In this document: positions 27,670 to 37,222 of the stretch, piece by piece | Numbering within the stretch: position 1 is the first letter of the stretch | Layout: every line of letters starts with the position of its first letter | Assembly (NCBI RefSeq): GCF_900142275.1 | Contig: NZ_FRAI01000007.1 | Span: 49,917 to 113,916 of the forward strand | DNA length: 64,000 nucleotides | Direction of reading: 5' to 3' | Source: Anaerobranca californiensis DSM 14826 | GTDB taxonomy: Bacteria; Bacillota; Proteinivoracia; Proteinivoracales; Proteinivoracaceae | Translations under genes and position numbers: made by a program | The notes under the pieces: model-generated | The model's input: the letters and a program-made list of their open reading frames with translations, nothing else | What the model was told of the DNA's origin: nothing | The model's database searches: none

Positions 27670-28518
27670 TTATTTAAAATCAGCTAAATACTTTTCTGCT
27701 TTTAAAGGATTTATTTCCCTATCTACCAAAGGAAGACCTTTATCTAAATGCTGGATTTTTTCATGATAAGTTTTTTCTTCTTTTTTATAGAAAATTCCTA
27801 TAGGGATTCCTTCATCACCCCACTGATGGGCCAATTTATATGCTCCAAAATAATCGGTTAAGTCATGGTTAGGATCTATTTTTACTACTCTATCTTTATA
27901 CCATTTAAAGGTATTCACTTTATTAAAGGTAACACAAGGCTGTAAAATATCTACCAATGCATAACCTTTGTGTAAAATAGCTTCCTTCATCATCTCTACC
28001 ATGTGTTCTTCATCACCGGAAAAGGTCCGGGCAACAAAGGTCGCACCTAAACTCAAGGCTACTGTCAAAGGATTAAAGGGATGATTTAAAACTCCCATTG
28101 TCTGAACTCCTGTAATTTGACCAGTCCCCGTCGTAGGAGATGCCTGTCCTTTCGTCAAACCATATATCTGGTTATTGTGAACAAAATGGGCAATATCGAT
28201 ATTCCGCCGGATATTATGGATAAAATGATTTCCTCCTTCTCCATAAGTATCCCCATCCCCTGATTCCACTATAACAGTTAAATTTTTATTGGCAATTTTT
28301 ATCGCTGCCCCTACTGGAACTGCCCTTCCGTGTAATCCATTAAATCCATTAACATTTATATATTGGGGAATTTTTGCTGCCTGCCCGATTCCAGAAGAAA
28401 TGACAACTTCATGGGGCTTTTTCCCCAGTTCTTCTAACGCCCTTTTTAAACCCTTTAGAATACTAAAATTCCCACAACCTGGACACCAGGCTGTTTCATA
28501 TGTTTTAAATTCACACAT
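27670..28518 (-). CDS. korB: 2-oxoacid:ferredoxin oxidoreductase, beta subunit (TPP-binding)
   Basis: With the alpha/gamma chain it oxidatively decarboxylates a 2-oxoacid to an acyl-CoA and passes electrons to ferredoxin. The TPP-binding beta subunit begins with YETAWCPGCGNFSILKGL, shows GIGQAAKIPQYIN and the TPP/Mg motif GDGDTYGEGGNHFIHNIRRN near residue 90, and GLTKGQASPTTG. The start is ATG at 28518 (MCEFKTYE), nine bases after AGGAGG. An open frame extends further upstream but only into the end of korA. It follows korA by one base. The likely substrate is 2-oxoglutarate or a related 2-oxoacid; the sequence does not separate these. Confidence 0.93.
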   Translation of the reverse strand: MCEFKTYETAWCPGCGNFSILKGLKRALEELGKKPHEVVISSGIGQAAKIPQYINVNGFNGLHGRAVPVGAAIKIANKNLTVIVESGDGDTYGEGGNHFIHNIRRNIDIAHFVHNNQIYGLTKGQASPTTGTGQITGVQTMGVLNHPFNPLTVALSLGATFVARTFSGDEEHMVEMMKEAILHKGYALVDILQPCVTFNKVNTFKWYKDRVVKIDPNHDLTDYFGAYKLAHQWGDEGIPIGIFYKKEEKTYHEKIQHLDKGLPLVDREINPLKAEKYLADFK

Positions 28519-28519
28519 C

Positions 28520-30195
28520 TTACAACACCTCCTTAAGCCTGTGATAAAGTTCTTCACTACTAAAAGGTCGACCATCGTATTTTAAAATAGATAAGTCACA
28601 ATTAATTCCCGTCTGCTCCCTAACCAAATCCTTTAACTGTCCGGTAGCGTTACCTTCAATATTGATAATCTTTTTAGCAAAAGGGGCTAAGTAATTCAGG
28701 CTTTTTTGAGGTAGTGGCCAAAGGTCCCCAAATACTAATGCTGTAATATTGTACCCTTCCCCTATTAAGTTTTCCGTTGCCTCCTTTAGCGGTCCATAAG
28801 TAGATCCCCAAGCCAATAGTAGCACTTCACCCTTTGCATTACCAAGTTTCCTTGGTTCATTTAACTCCTCTTTTAAAAGTTCTAACTTTTTCATCCGTTT
28901 ATCTACCATATTTTTTCTAACCTCGGCACTTTCCGTTATCCTGCCATATTCATCGTGTTCATCACTGTCCACCAATACCACTTGATTAGAAAATTTTCCT
29001 GGAATTATCCTAGGAGAAATTCCTGAAGCTGTTAAAGTGTATCTTTTATATTCACCATCTAAAAAGACCTCTTCTCCTGCCAAATGCCTTTCAATTTTAA
29101 TTTTACTAAAATCAAAGGCCTTTACCGTTTGATTATAATCGGCTAGGTACTGATCACTTAATAGTATTACAGGAATTTGGTATTTTTCTGCTAGATTAAA
29201 GGCCCTAGCAGTTTGATAAAAGGCATCTTCTACATCCCTAAGGGAAATTACCATTAAAGGAAACTCCCCTTGAGAACAATTAATTACAAATTTTAAATCA
29301 CTTTGTTCTGTTCTAGTAGGAAGGCCGGTAGCTGGGCCAGGCCTTTGAACCTCTGCTACCACTAAAGGCACTTCAGTAATACCTGCAAGGCCGATAGATT
29401 CCACCATCAGAGAAAACCCACCACCAGAAGTTCCAGTCATCGCCCTCACCCCTGCATAGGAAGCTCCTAGTGCCATTAGCACCGCTGCTATTTCATCTTC
29501 AGCTTGTTCCACTACAATTAATTCATCCCTTTGCTTTGCCGCTAAATAGTTCATTATACTAGTAGATGGAGTCATGGGATATGCAGAATAAAAGGAACAT
29601 CCCGCTGCCAAAGCCCCTAATGCTATAGATTGATTACCATTTATTAGGATATATTGGGAGAGATCTTTATTACCTTGTAGTGATAATTTGGGTTCTATCA
29701 TCCCATATCCTATTTCCAAGGCCTTATTATTTAATTCTAATATATTATCACTAAAAATTTCCTGGAGATAATCCTTTATCTTTTCAATAGGTAACCCAAA
29801 ATATTTAAAAATTATTCCTGCAAAAATAGTTCCAGAAACTTTAGTATTACCTAACTTTTTAGCTTTTTCCATAATAGGTAAAGCTAAGGTATATTCCCCT
29901 TCCCAAGTACTGGCACTATCTATTAAAATTTTACCTCCTTTTTTAAGTTTATTTTGATGTATTGCAACGGTTTCATCATTTAATGCTATTATTATATCTA
30001 AACTATCTTTATGGCTACATAGGGGCTTTTCAGAAAAACGAACAATGGCAAAATTGTGTCCCCCCTTATCCTCGACATGTAATCTTTAGTAGAAAAGACA
30101 TAATACCCTGCCCTTTTAAAACCTTTTTCCAATATATTAGCTATAGTATCAACACCTTGTCCAGCAGCACCACCGATGAGAATATTATAGTCCAT
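28520..30195 (-). pseudogene. korA: 2-oxoacid:ferredoxin oxidoreductase, fused gamma-alpha subunit, interrupted by one frameshift
   Basis: This subunit joins the gamma domain (about residues 1-180, beginning ILIGGAAGQGVDTIANIL) to the alpha/pyrimidine-binding domain (GNQSIALGALAAGCSFYSAYPMTPST near 205, later ASYAGVRAMTGTSGGGFSLM). The first 60 codons and the rest are in different frames. One extra C in the six-C run at 30060-30065 (G on the coding strand) restores RIRGGHNFAIVRFSEKPL, the expected gamma-subunit sequence, and an unbroken 558-residue chain. An error or fresh mutation in the homopolymer is the likely cause. The ATG follows TTTAGGAGG. It is the first gene of korA-korB-ArsC-like. 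Confidence 0.9.
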
Positions 30196-30291
30196 AATAA
30201 AACACCTCCTAAATTCTATAAAATATACTATATTTTATTTAATAATTCGACTTAAGTAATAAATATTCCTGTTATTATTGCAAAAAAATTT

Positions 30292-30322
30292 TAAAAAAAT
30301 AAAATGCTGGTTAAAACCAGCA
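30292..30322 (-). terminator. Terminator after the 30.3-30.7 kb membrane protein gene
   Basis: The eight-base stem TGCTGGTT / AACCAGCA is followed on the minus strand by TTTATTTTTTT. Confidence 0.78.
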
Positions 30323-30324
30323 CC

Positions 30325-30696
30325 TTATTTTTTAGATTTATTTTTATTGTAGAAATAATACCCTGACTGTAACACCAATCCTAAGACAATTCCAGCAATA
30401 GACCACATAAATAAGGCTAAAATACCGATTAAATCTCCCCAACCTGCCATCCCTACTATAAAGGAGCGGAACATTTCAATAAAGCCAAAAGCAAAACCTA
30501 ATAAAGTGGTAACTAAAGCTATTTTTAAATTAAAGTAATTTAATAAAAAAACAATTAAAGCAACAATTATTGAAAAACCAAAATAAGCTACTAAATTTTG
30601 ACCGGTAATTTCATTTTCCAGGACAAATTTAACGGCAATAAACAATAAACCAAAGGAAACCACTCCTACTCCTAAAGGCAGCATCAATTTTTTCAT
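30325..30696 (-). CDS. Small four-helix membrane protein of unknown function
   Basis: This 123-residue hydrophobic protein has about four membrane helices (LMLPLGVGVVSFGLLFIAV; LVAYFGFSIIVALIVFLL; IALVTTLLGFAFGFIEMF; LIGILALFMWSIAGIVLGLVL) and a lysine-rich C-terminal tail. The frame is open further upstream, with possible TTG/GTG starts near 30717-30720 after GGGAGG. I prefer the ATG at 30694-30696, which has GAAGGGAG five bases before it. No family is recognised. It stands alone between the kor genes and the FAD dehydrogenase. Confidence 0.65.
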   Translation of the reverse strand: MKKLMLPLGVGVVSFGLLFIAVKFVLENEITGQNLVAYFGFSIIVALIVFLLNYFNLKIALVTTLLGFAFGFIEMFRSFIVGMAGWGDLIGILALFMWSIAGIVLGLVLQSGYYFYNKNKSKK

Positions 30697-30884
30697 TATT
30701 TCTCCCTTCTTTTCCACCAATTTTACCTCCCTTCTTTGATATACATACAGTTCCATTATAATAGATAAAATCAATTATTTTTTCCTACTTTTATATATTT
30801 ATATGTATAATTCGACAAAAAGTTAAGTATTCCTGTTATAATTTCAGAAAATTTTTAAACCTTTTGTTAATTTTTGTTAAAAAG

Positions 30885-32468
30885 TTAACTAAAGGTGTAC
30901 TCTTTTATAATACTTTCTGCAATTCTAATACCATCTACCGCTGCAGATATTATTCCTCCAGCATATCCTGCCCCTTCCCCACAGGGATAAATCCCTTTAA
31001 CATTACTTTGATATGTTTCATCCCTCAGTATTCTAATCGGTGAAGAACTGCGGGTTTCTACCCCTGTTAAAACTCCATCGTAGTAAGCAAATCCCTTAAG
31101 TTTTTTGTCAAAATCTAATATAGCTTCTTTTAATGTAGTAATTACATATTCCGGCAATACCCCTTGTAAACTAGTCATCGTAACACCTTTTTTGTAAGTA
31201 GGTACCACTGACCTAAAAAACTTACTTTCCCTATCTTGTAAAAAATCACCTACTAACTGGGCAGGGGCAAAATAATTTCCTCCTCCCCTTTGAAAAGCTT
31301 TTCTTTCCCATTTCCTTTGAAATTCTACACCTGCCAATGGATGGCTACTTTCAAAATCTTTAGGAGTTACCCCTACTAACAAAGCACTGTTGGCATTTTC
31401 TCCATCCCTAGAATGATAACTCATACCATTAGTTACCACTAAACCTTCTTCAGAAGCTGCCCCTACCACAAACCCTCCAGGGCACATACAAAAAGTATAA
31501 GCACTTCTTCCATTAGGAGAATGATAAGCCAATTTATATTCAGCTGCCCCTAAACGGGGATGACCGGCAAATTTTTTGTACTGGGCCTTGTTAATCAAAG
31601 CTTGGGGATGCTCTATTCTAACTCCTATACTGAAAGCCTTTTGTTCGATAGCTAATCCCCTGTTATAGAGGACTTCAAAGGTATCTCTAGCACTATGACC
31701 TAAAGCTAAAACTAAAACTTCAGCGGGAATTTCCCCTTTATTTGTTTTAATGCCATAAATCTTCCCATCTTTTATGGACAAGTCTTCTAATTTAGTATTA
31801 AAACAAACTTTTCCACCATTTTTTAAAATCTCTTGTCTAATATTTTTCACTACAGATTTCAAAATATCTGTACCTACATGGGGCTTGAAACTATAAAGGA
31901 TTTCTTCTGGGGCTCCTCCTTTCACCATCTCTTCTAAAACTTTTCTACATCTCTTATCTTTAATTAATGTCGTTAGTTTTCCATCGGAAAAAGTCCCTGC
32001 TCCCCCTTATCCAAACTGTACATTACTTTCGCTGTTTAAAATTCCTTCCCGCCAAAATCTCTCTACACTTTCAGACCTTTTTACTACATCCTCTCCCCGT
32101 TCGATAATTATAGGATTATAGCCCATTTGGGAAAGGATAAGACCACAAAACAGCCCTGCAGGACCTGTCCCGACAATTACCGGTGGATTTTCTAACCTTT
32201 TATAACCCTTTTGTGGATAATTGTAATTATAGTTAGGGGTTAAAGTATATCCCTTTTTAAGGAAAATTTTTTCTAAACTATCTTCTACTTCTACATCCAC
32301 TGTATAAACAAAATAAATCTCTCCCTTTCTAGCATCTATGGACTCTTTAAAAATATTATAACCTTTAATAATATCTTTAGGGATTTTTAATTTCTTAGCT
32401 ATTAATTTTGGCAACATTTCATCTCTATTTTCATATATTGAAAGTCTAAGTTCTGTTAATCTAAGCAT
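30885..32468 (-). pseudogene. NAD(FAD)-utilising dehydrogenase (COG2509-like), interrupted by an in-frame TAA
   Basis: This is a Rossmann-fold flavoprotein of the family that includes predicted dehydrogenases of about 530 residues in Firmicutes; the substrate is unknown. The FAD dinucleotide motif VIVGTGPAGLFCGLIL is near residue 105, the middle motif ending NSESNVQFG-(E)-GGAGTFSDGKLT is near 150, and the C-terminal FAD motif GIYPCGEGAGYAGGIISAA is near 500. Codon 154 is TAA (32007-32009), where the family has glutamate (GAA/GAG); both sides are in the same frame, with 527 residues in all. A G-to-T change explains it. Whether this is a true null allele or a base-calling error cannot be told. 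The start is ATG 32468 (MLRLTELRL) after AAAAGGAG. Confidence 0.86.
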
Positions 32469-32508
32469 TTTTAATAACTCCTTTTTTCTTATATTTTTTA
32501 TTATTAAA

Positions 32509-32537
32509 ATTATATTACTGTTTTTCCTAAAAAACAA
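32509..32537 (-). promoter_or_regulatory. Sigma-A promoter of the FAD dehydrogenase gene
   Basis: On the minus strand, -35 TTGTTT (32532-32537) and a perfect -10 TATAAT (32509-32514) are separated by 17 bases, about 40 bases before the ATG. Confidence 0.65.
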
Positions 32538-32711
32538 TTCATTGATAAAGTGAAAAATTATTGGTTATGCTATAAATAGAAATCTCTTCAAATATACTTT
32601 AAAAAACTTAGAAATTAAAAGAAAAAATAAGTAAAATCAGTAAATAACTTTCTATTTAAAAATAACTGGCTATTTTGATGAATAATCATTAATTTTGACG
32701 AAAAATTAACC

Positions 32712-32740
32712 TTGATTATCAAAAAATAAGATGTTATATA
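32712..32740 (+). promoter_or_regulatory. Probable sigma-A promoter of the Hsp20 gene
   Basis: TTGATT (32712-32717), a 17-base spacer and TATATA (32735-32740) lie 59 bases before the start. Downstream are three direct AAGTCAA-like repeats (32750-32774). No CIRCE or HrcA-type inverted repeat was seen. Confidence 0.5.
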
Positions 32741-32799
32741 TTAATTAGAAAGTCAAGGAAAGTCAAAGTCAAAAAAATAACAAAATGGAGGTGTTGCTT

Positions 32800-33255
32800 A
32801 TGTTTGGTTTAACCCCTTTTAGAAGGAAAAACGAAATTGTACCTCACAGTAGAGACATTTTTGACAACATTGACACCATGTTTGAAAACTTTTTAAATGA
32901 TTCCTTTTTCCCTTCCCTCTATAAAAACAGTAATTACATGAAAGTAGATATTAAGGAAAAGGAAAATGAGTACATCGTTGAAGCAGAACTTCCCGGTGTT
33001 AACAAAGAACAGATCAATATCGATGTAAGAAATGATCGTTTAACAATCTCTGTAGAACAGAGGGAAGAAATCAATGAAGAAAAACACAACTATATCAGAC
33101 GAGAAAGGCGATATGGTTCTATGTCCCGCTCCTTTATGGTAGAAAATGTAGATGAAGAAAAAATCAAAGCTAGCCTAAAAAATGGTGTGTTGACCATTAT
33201 CTTACCTAAGAAAGAACCAAATAAACCACTAGGTCGAAGAATTGAAATAGAATAG
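32800..33255 (+). CDS. Hsp20/alpha-crystallin family small heat-shock protein
   Basis: This ATP-independent chaperone holds unfolding proteins in a refoldable state. The 151-residue chain has a variable N-terminus (MFGLTPFRRKNE) and an alpha-crystallin domain from about residue 45 (MKVDIKEKENEYIVEAELPG). The family's A-x-x-x-x-G-V-L motif is visible as ASLKNGVLTIILPK near 130. I chose ATG 32800 because GGAGGTG sits seven bases upstream; an earlier in-frame ATG at 32785 lies inside that ribosome site. It is a single gene with its own promoter and terminator. Confidence 0.95.
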   Translation: MFGLTPFRRKNEIVPHSRDIFDNIDTMFENFLNDSFFPSLYKNSNYMKVDIKEKENEYIVEAELPGVNKEQINIDVRNDRLTISVEQREEINEEKHNYIRRERRYGSMSRSFMVENVDEEKIKASLKNGVLTIILPKKEPNKPLGRRIEIE

Positions 33256-33280
33256 TATTGTTAAACTAAATTCAAGATTA

Positions 33281-33318
33281 AAAAAGCAGAGTATTAAATA
33301 TCTACTCTGCTTTTTGTA
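33281..33318 (+). terminator. Terminator after the Hsp20 gene (also facing sortase)
   Basis: A 13-base perfect inverted repeat AAAAAGCAGAGTA / TACTCTGCTTTTT with T runs on both strands lies between convergent genes. Confidence 0.88.
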
Positions 33319-33322
33319 TGCC

Positions 33323-34081
33323 TTAGTAAAGTTTTTTTGAAATAAGTTTAGCATGTACTACTAACCTAGCATTATCAAATTCATAGCTACAAGTGGAAAG
33401 GGTTAAAATCCTATCTGTTATATTTAATTCAACTTCCTTTTTATACATTGATTTTTTTACAGTATACTGAAGAAACTGAAGATGTTCTTCTTCTGTAGAA
33501 AAATTTGGGGTAATGTAGTAATTGTTTGCTTCTACTACATAAACAGAATAAACCTTCCAAATATAATCCCCTTCCCTTGTTTTTAAATAAATTTTATCAT
33601 TATTGTTAAAAAAACTCCTATCTCTACTAAATTTAGTTAAATGGGAAAACATTGAACCATCCCTCATTCTATGACCATAAATGATGGTATTTTGGTCAAA
33701 GTCTACCGGGTTGTTCCGATAATCCATAAAAATTGCCCCACCCTTATTTCTCACTCCATTAAAATTTATATTAAGGTAATAATCATTGTTTTCCCCTTGA
33801 ACTACAGGGTAATCAATATTAGTATTTTCTATAGAGATCCAAGCTACTGTATCGGGGTTTATTTCTATTAATTTGTTAAATAATTTTTCATTTGGATTTT
33901 CATCCTCTATTTTTATTTCATCATCTAATATTATTTCTTGATATATCTCCTTTATGTGTTGATAATCCCTAGAATTTCTATGATATTGATATACCCCCCA
34001 TATCCATTGAGTACTGCTATAAATAAATACCCCCAACACTAGAAAATAAATTACTTTTTTAAACATTCCCCTCACATCCAT
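33323..34081 (-). CDS. srtB: Class B sortase
   Basis: This membrane-anchored transpeptidase links secreted proteins carrying an NPQTN-like signal to the cell wall, or in some clades assembles other surface structures. It has an N-terminal membrane helix (about residues 10-27) and an outside catalytic domain with NTNIDYPVVQGENNDYYL, the histidine in TIIYGHRMRDGSMF (about 140), the catalytic cysteine in TLSTCSYEF (about 233) and the downstream arginine (DNARLVVHAKL). The 252-residue length fits class B. It is six bases after the chemoreceptor gene. No sorting-signal substrate gene was found in the window. Confidence 0.93.
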   Translation of the reverse strand: MDVRGMFKKVIYFLVLGVFIYSSTQWIWGVYQYHRNSRDYQHIKEIYQEIILDDEIKIEDENPNEKLFNKLIEINPDTVAWISIENTNIDYPVVQGENNDYYLNINFNGVRNKGGAIFMDYRNNPVDFDQNTIIYGHRMRDGSMFSHLTKFSRDRSFFNNNDKIYLKTREGDYIWKVYSVYVVEANNYYITPNFSTEEEHLQFLQYTVKKSMYKKEVELNITDRILTLSTCSYEFDNARLVVHAKLISKKLY

Positions 34082-34087
34082 AAGTTT

Positions 34088-34900
34088 TTATAAAAATTTA
34101 GTAAATTTCTCTAATTCTTGAACTTCATCAACCAATTCATCTACCAGGGCATTTACTTCTTCTGTAGCTGCCATCTGCTCTTCACTAATAGCACTAATTT
34201 CGTGAATAGAATTGATCATAGTACTAACTAATTCCCGCAAAATAGCCACTATATTTTTAACCTGGGATGCTGATTTTATAGTTTCATCAGATAACCTTCT
34301 TATCTCTTCAGCAACTACAATAAAGCCTTTACCATGTTCCCCAGAGCGGGCTGCTTCTATGGCAGCATTTAAACCTAATAGTTTTGTTTGTTTTGAGATA
34401 TTATCTATTAACTTCAAAATATCCTCTGTTTTATCTAACGCTTCCTTTACTTCCGTTGTAGAGGAAGCAATTTTTTCGCTATTTTCTGCTAAGTTTTGGG
34501 CAGAAGAAGATATTTCCTTAACACTAGCACCTGCTTGATTAAAAGATGAAGCAAAATTATTAACAATCCCCTTTAATTTTTCTTCATTATTCACACTAAA
34601 GACAACTGCCAATGCCCCTATAACCTCCCCTTGTTCCAACACTGGAATAGAAAGGGCTTTTATTGGAATACCCCATACATCTTCTGGAATAAATACTTCT
34701 ACTTTTCTTTTTTTAGTTATTGCATTATGTACAGCACTACCTATTTTTATAGGATCTCCAATTTTTATACCTAAATCAAAGGTCTTTCCGGGAGTATAAT
34801 ATAAATATTTTTCCAAATCAACAATACCAATAGCTAGATCATGCCAAAACATTTCTTTCCAAAACTGGGCTGATTGTATAATCAAGTCTAATTTATTCAT
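34088..34900 (-). CDS. Soluble methyl-accepting chemotaxis-type signalling protein
   Basis: This cytoplasmic receptor-like protein lacks membrane helices. Residues 1-110 form a sensor-like domain ([40 protein letters not shown]), and 110-270 form a short coiled-coil signalling domain with the conserved hairpin tip [20 protein letters not shown], which contacts CheA/CheW. The 270-residue length is that of small soluble chemoreceptors (YfmS-like). The ligand is unknown. The ATG follows GAGGAGATGG. It is the first gene of a probable two-gene unit with sortase B, a pairing with no obvious functional logic. Confidence 0.9.
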   Translation of the reverse strand: MNKLDLIIQSAQFWKEMFWHDLAIGIVDLEKYLYYTPGKTFDLGIKIGDPIKIGSAVHNAITKKRKVEVFIPEDVWGIPIKALSIPVLEQGEVIGALAVVFSVNNEEKLKGIVNNFASSFNQAGASVKEISSSAQNLAENSEKIASSTTEVKEALDKTEDILKLIDNISKQTKLLGLNAAIEAARSGEHGKGFIVVAEEIRRLSDETIKSASQVKNIVAILRELVSTMINSIHEISAISEEQMAATEEVNALVDELVDEVQELEKFTKFL

Positions 34901-35083
34901 AAACTACCATCTCCTCTAATTAATTTTACTACAAACAATATGTCAAATTAATAATAACAAATTATCGCTAGTCTATAAATAGGAAATTGTACTTAAGGAT
35001 TTTAATTCTCCAATAAACTAAAATTTCCTTTTAAAAAATTAAATAAATACTAAACTATTTTCCTAAAAAATTTTTTTTATTGT

Positions 35084-35112
35084 TTGACATTTCTAGTATG
35101 CCGTGTTATAAT
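35084..35112 (+). promoter_or_regulatory. Consensus sigma-A promoter of the cold-shock gene
   Basis: TTGACA (35084-35089), a 17-base spacer and TATAAT (35107-35112) match the consensus perfectly. The predicted start of transcription near 35119 leaves a leader of about 105 bases. Confidence 0.85.
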
Positions 35113-35223
35113 TAGGTTAATACAAAAGCAGACCTCTTTTGTGTGCAATTTCATTAGAAGTTGGAAAAAAATTTTTTGGGTCACCCCTGAAAATCAGGGT
35201 AGTTTATAGGAGGTTTAAGTTAA
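35113..35223 (+). promoter_or_regulatory. Long 5' leader of the cold-shock mRNA (probable cold-responsive leader)
   Basis: The 324-base gap from 34901 to 35223 holds the cold-shock promoter and this leader. The leader includes a short hairpin (CCCTG/CAGGG near 35186-35200) just before the AGGAGG ribosome site. Long structured leaders that change shape at low temperature are usual for CspA-type mRNAs; here this is inferred from layout. The 34901-35080 part is AT-rich and shows nothing else. Confidence 0.5.
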
Positions 35224-35421
35224 ATGCAAGGAGTAGTAAAATGGTTTAACGCTGAAAAAGGATACGGATTCCTATCCGTTGAAGGAGGAGCTGACGTATT
35301 CGTACACTTTTCAGCAATTCAAGGTGACGGATTCAAAACTCTAGAAGAAGGACAAAGAGTTTCTTTCGAAATAACCGAAGGTAGTCGTGGTCCTCAAGCA
35401 GCTAACGTTGTAAAACTTTAG
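35224..35421 (+). CDS. csp: CspA-family cold-shock protein
   Basis: This 65-residue single-strand nucleic-acid chaperone melts RNA structure at low temperature or during growth. It has both RNA-binding motifs, [11 protein letters not shown] (RNP1) and DVFVHFSAI (RNP2), and the usual start [16 protein letters not shown]. It has a perfect promoter, a long leader and a terminator, so it is probably highly expressed. Confidence 0.97.
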   Translation: MQGVVKWFNAEKGYGFLSVEGGADVFVHFSAIQGDGFKTLEEGQRVSFEITEGSRGPQAANVVKL

Positions 35422-35433
35422 TATGCAAAATAT

Positions 35434-35463
35434 AACAGTTCCTCGTTGAGGAACTGTTTTTGT
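35434..35463 (+). terminator. Terminator after the cold-shock gene
   Basis: An 11-base perfect inverted repeat AACAGTTCCTC / GAGGAACTGTT with a three-base loop is followed by TTTTGTTTT. Confidence 0.9.
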
Positions 35464-35464
35464 T

Positions 35465-36588
35465 TTATATTTCATAAAGATATTTATCTAATGCTGGGGT
35501 TACTCCCCAGTATTTTTTAGCCTCTTGATACTTTTCCATCCCCTTAGGATTTTTACCTTTTTTCTCTCCCCTTATCATAATATTTTTAGGGGTCTCTAAG
35601 GGAGAAATGTATTCTACCACACTGACTTTGTAACCATGGGCTTCTAAAGCTAGTACCCTTAATCCGTCAGTTATAATGTCGGAAATTTTATTTTTTAATA
35701 TAGGGAAACGGGCAAAGGATTCCAACTGATTATAGTTAAGTTGATCCCTTAAATCCTTTTGACAACATGGAACTGCTACTATGTAGTCAGCCTTCAACCT
35801 GATACCTAATGCTAATTGCTGATCTGTAGCGGTATCACAGGCATGGAGACTTAGTACTAAGTTGACATCTCGGTCTGTATAAAAATTTTCAATTTTAGTA
35901 GCATGAAATTCCATATTTCTATATCCCAGTTGATCTCTAATTTTTTCGGCACCTTTAATTACTTCAGGGTTAGCATCAATTCCAATGAAGTAGCAGGGTT
36001 TCCGCAAATGATCTTGCAAATAATAATTTAGTACAAAACTTAAATATGATTTTCCACAACCACAATCTACAACTACTAACTCTTTACTTTCTGGCCAATT
36101 CTTTAAAAAATTATCCAAAAGTTCAATAAATCTATCTATCTGATAATACTTTCTCCTTTTATCTTTGGGAATTTCCCCTAATGTGTTCATTATCCCTAAT
36201 ACTTTCAATAGTTTAGCGGCTTGTTCTTTTTTGATAAACTGCTGTCTAGTCCCTTCTTCAATATCTATATGATTACTAGGTGGTTCATCTATAGTACTAA
36301 AATTTACTTTTACCTTTCCCTGTTTTATATCCAAAGTAATTTTTGTTCCCCTTTCTAAAATCTCCACTTTTCCTTCTTTACCGGCTAAAAAATCTGTAAT
36401 TTTATCTACAAGTAAATTAAAAACTAATTTCTCCCTTTTATTTTTATATTGCCAAATCAGCTCTTTTCACCATAAAGGATTTGGGCTGTTTTTCCTTCAA
36501 AGTTTGTAACTTGTAAACTGATAAAAGTATTTTTATCCTCTATCCGACTTATTAAAGCCCGTAGAGAATTTTTGATGTTATTTGACAT
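35465..36588 (-). pseudogene. Class I SAM-dependent methyltransferase (Methyltransf_32-like), interrupted by one frameshift
   Basis: It is probably an RNA- or small-molecule methyltransferase. The SAM-binding core lies in the intact 300-codon part: VVDCGCGKSYLSFVLNYYL (motif I), CYFIGIDANPEVI and LVLSLHACDTATDQQ, with an AVPCCQKDLRDQL segment. Upstream, in another frame, is MSNNIKNSLRALISRIEDKN from ATG 36588 after AAGGGG. Adding one A within the run at 36464-36467 joins them through GEKELIWQYKNKREK with no other stop, giving 374 residues, nearer the usual family length. The shorter 300-residue product from the internal ATG at 36367 could also be translated. The target is unknown. Confidence 0.82.
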
Positions 36589-36712
36589 GGAAATCCCCTT
36601 CCTAATTTTATTTTTACTATTATTTTACAACATTTTAACTTTAAATAAAATTAAAGGTTAAGGCATAATTTCCCTCTAATTTTCAAATGCTAAAAATAAA
36701 GGAGGGATATAA

Positions 36713-37189
36713 ATGTTACAATTAACAAACAAAGAAAGAACTTTACTACAAGATTTACAAAGCCATGAAGAAATTTGTATCCAAAAGTACAACAATTACG
36801 CTAATCAAGCAAAGGATCCCCAACTTAAACAAATTTTTCAAAATTTAGCTCAAAAAGAACAAAACCATTACAACACAATTTCGCAAATTCTCCAAGGCCA
36901 AGTACCAAATATGGCAGCAGGAGGGCAACAAGGGCAAACTACCACCATGTACTCTAACCAAAATAATCCCATGGCAAATAGTATGGGCAGTGGAAAAGAA
37001 GAATCCCTTTGTAATGATATGCTGATGACAGAAAAATACGTATCCTCAGCATACAACACCAGTATCTTTGAAATGACCAATGCCCAAGTCCGTCAAGCTC
37101 TACAACATATCCAACAAGAAGAGCAGCAACATGGAGAAGAGCTATTTAATTACATGAGATCCCATGGAATGTATAATGTTAATGGCTAA
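36713..37189 (+). CDS. CotF-like spore coat / ferritin-like fold protein
   Basis: This 158-residue protein is of the spore-coat CotF family, which has a ferritin-like four-helix shape. The N-terminal helices (NKERTLLQDLQSHEEICIQKYNNY) and C-terminal helices (CNDMLMTEKYVSSAYNTSIFEM; IQQEEQQHGEELFNYM) flank a glutamine/glycine/asparagine-rich loop around 65-95. In spore formers such proteins are found on the spore surface; homologues also occur in Clostridia with poorly observed sporulation. The ATG follows AAAGGAGGG. It is a single gene with a strong terminator. Confidence 0.88.
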   Translation: MLQLTNKERTLLQDLQSHEEICIQKYNNYANQAKDPQLKQIFQNLAQKEQNHYNTISQILQGQVPNMAAGGQQGQTTTMYSNQNNPMANSMGSGKEESLCNDMLMTEKYVSSAYNTSIFEMTNAQVRQALQHIQQEEQQHGEELFNYMRSHGMYNVNG

Positions 37190-37194
37190 ATACT

Positions 37195-37222
37195 AAGTCC
37201 CCAATTAAAGTGGGGACTTTTC
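37195..37222. terminator. Terminator between CotF-like and RNA methyltransferase genes
   Basis: The stem AAGTCCCC / GGGGACTT followed by TTTTCC overlaps the last codons of the convergent methyltransferase gene. Confidence 0.8.

Noticed and set aside
33323..34900. Sortase-chemoreceptor signalling system
   Set aside because: The two genes are adjacent, but nothing in either sequence suggests shared function; no sorting-signal substrate is present in the window.
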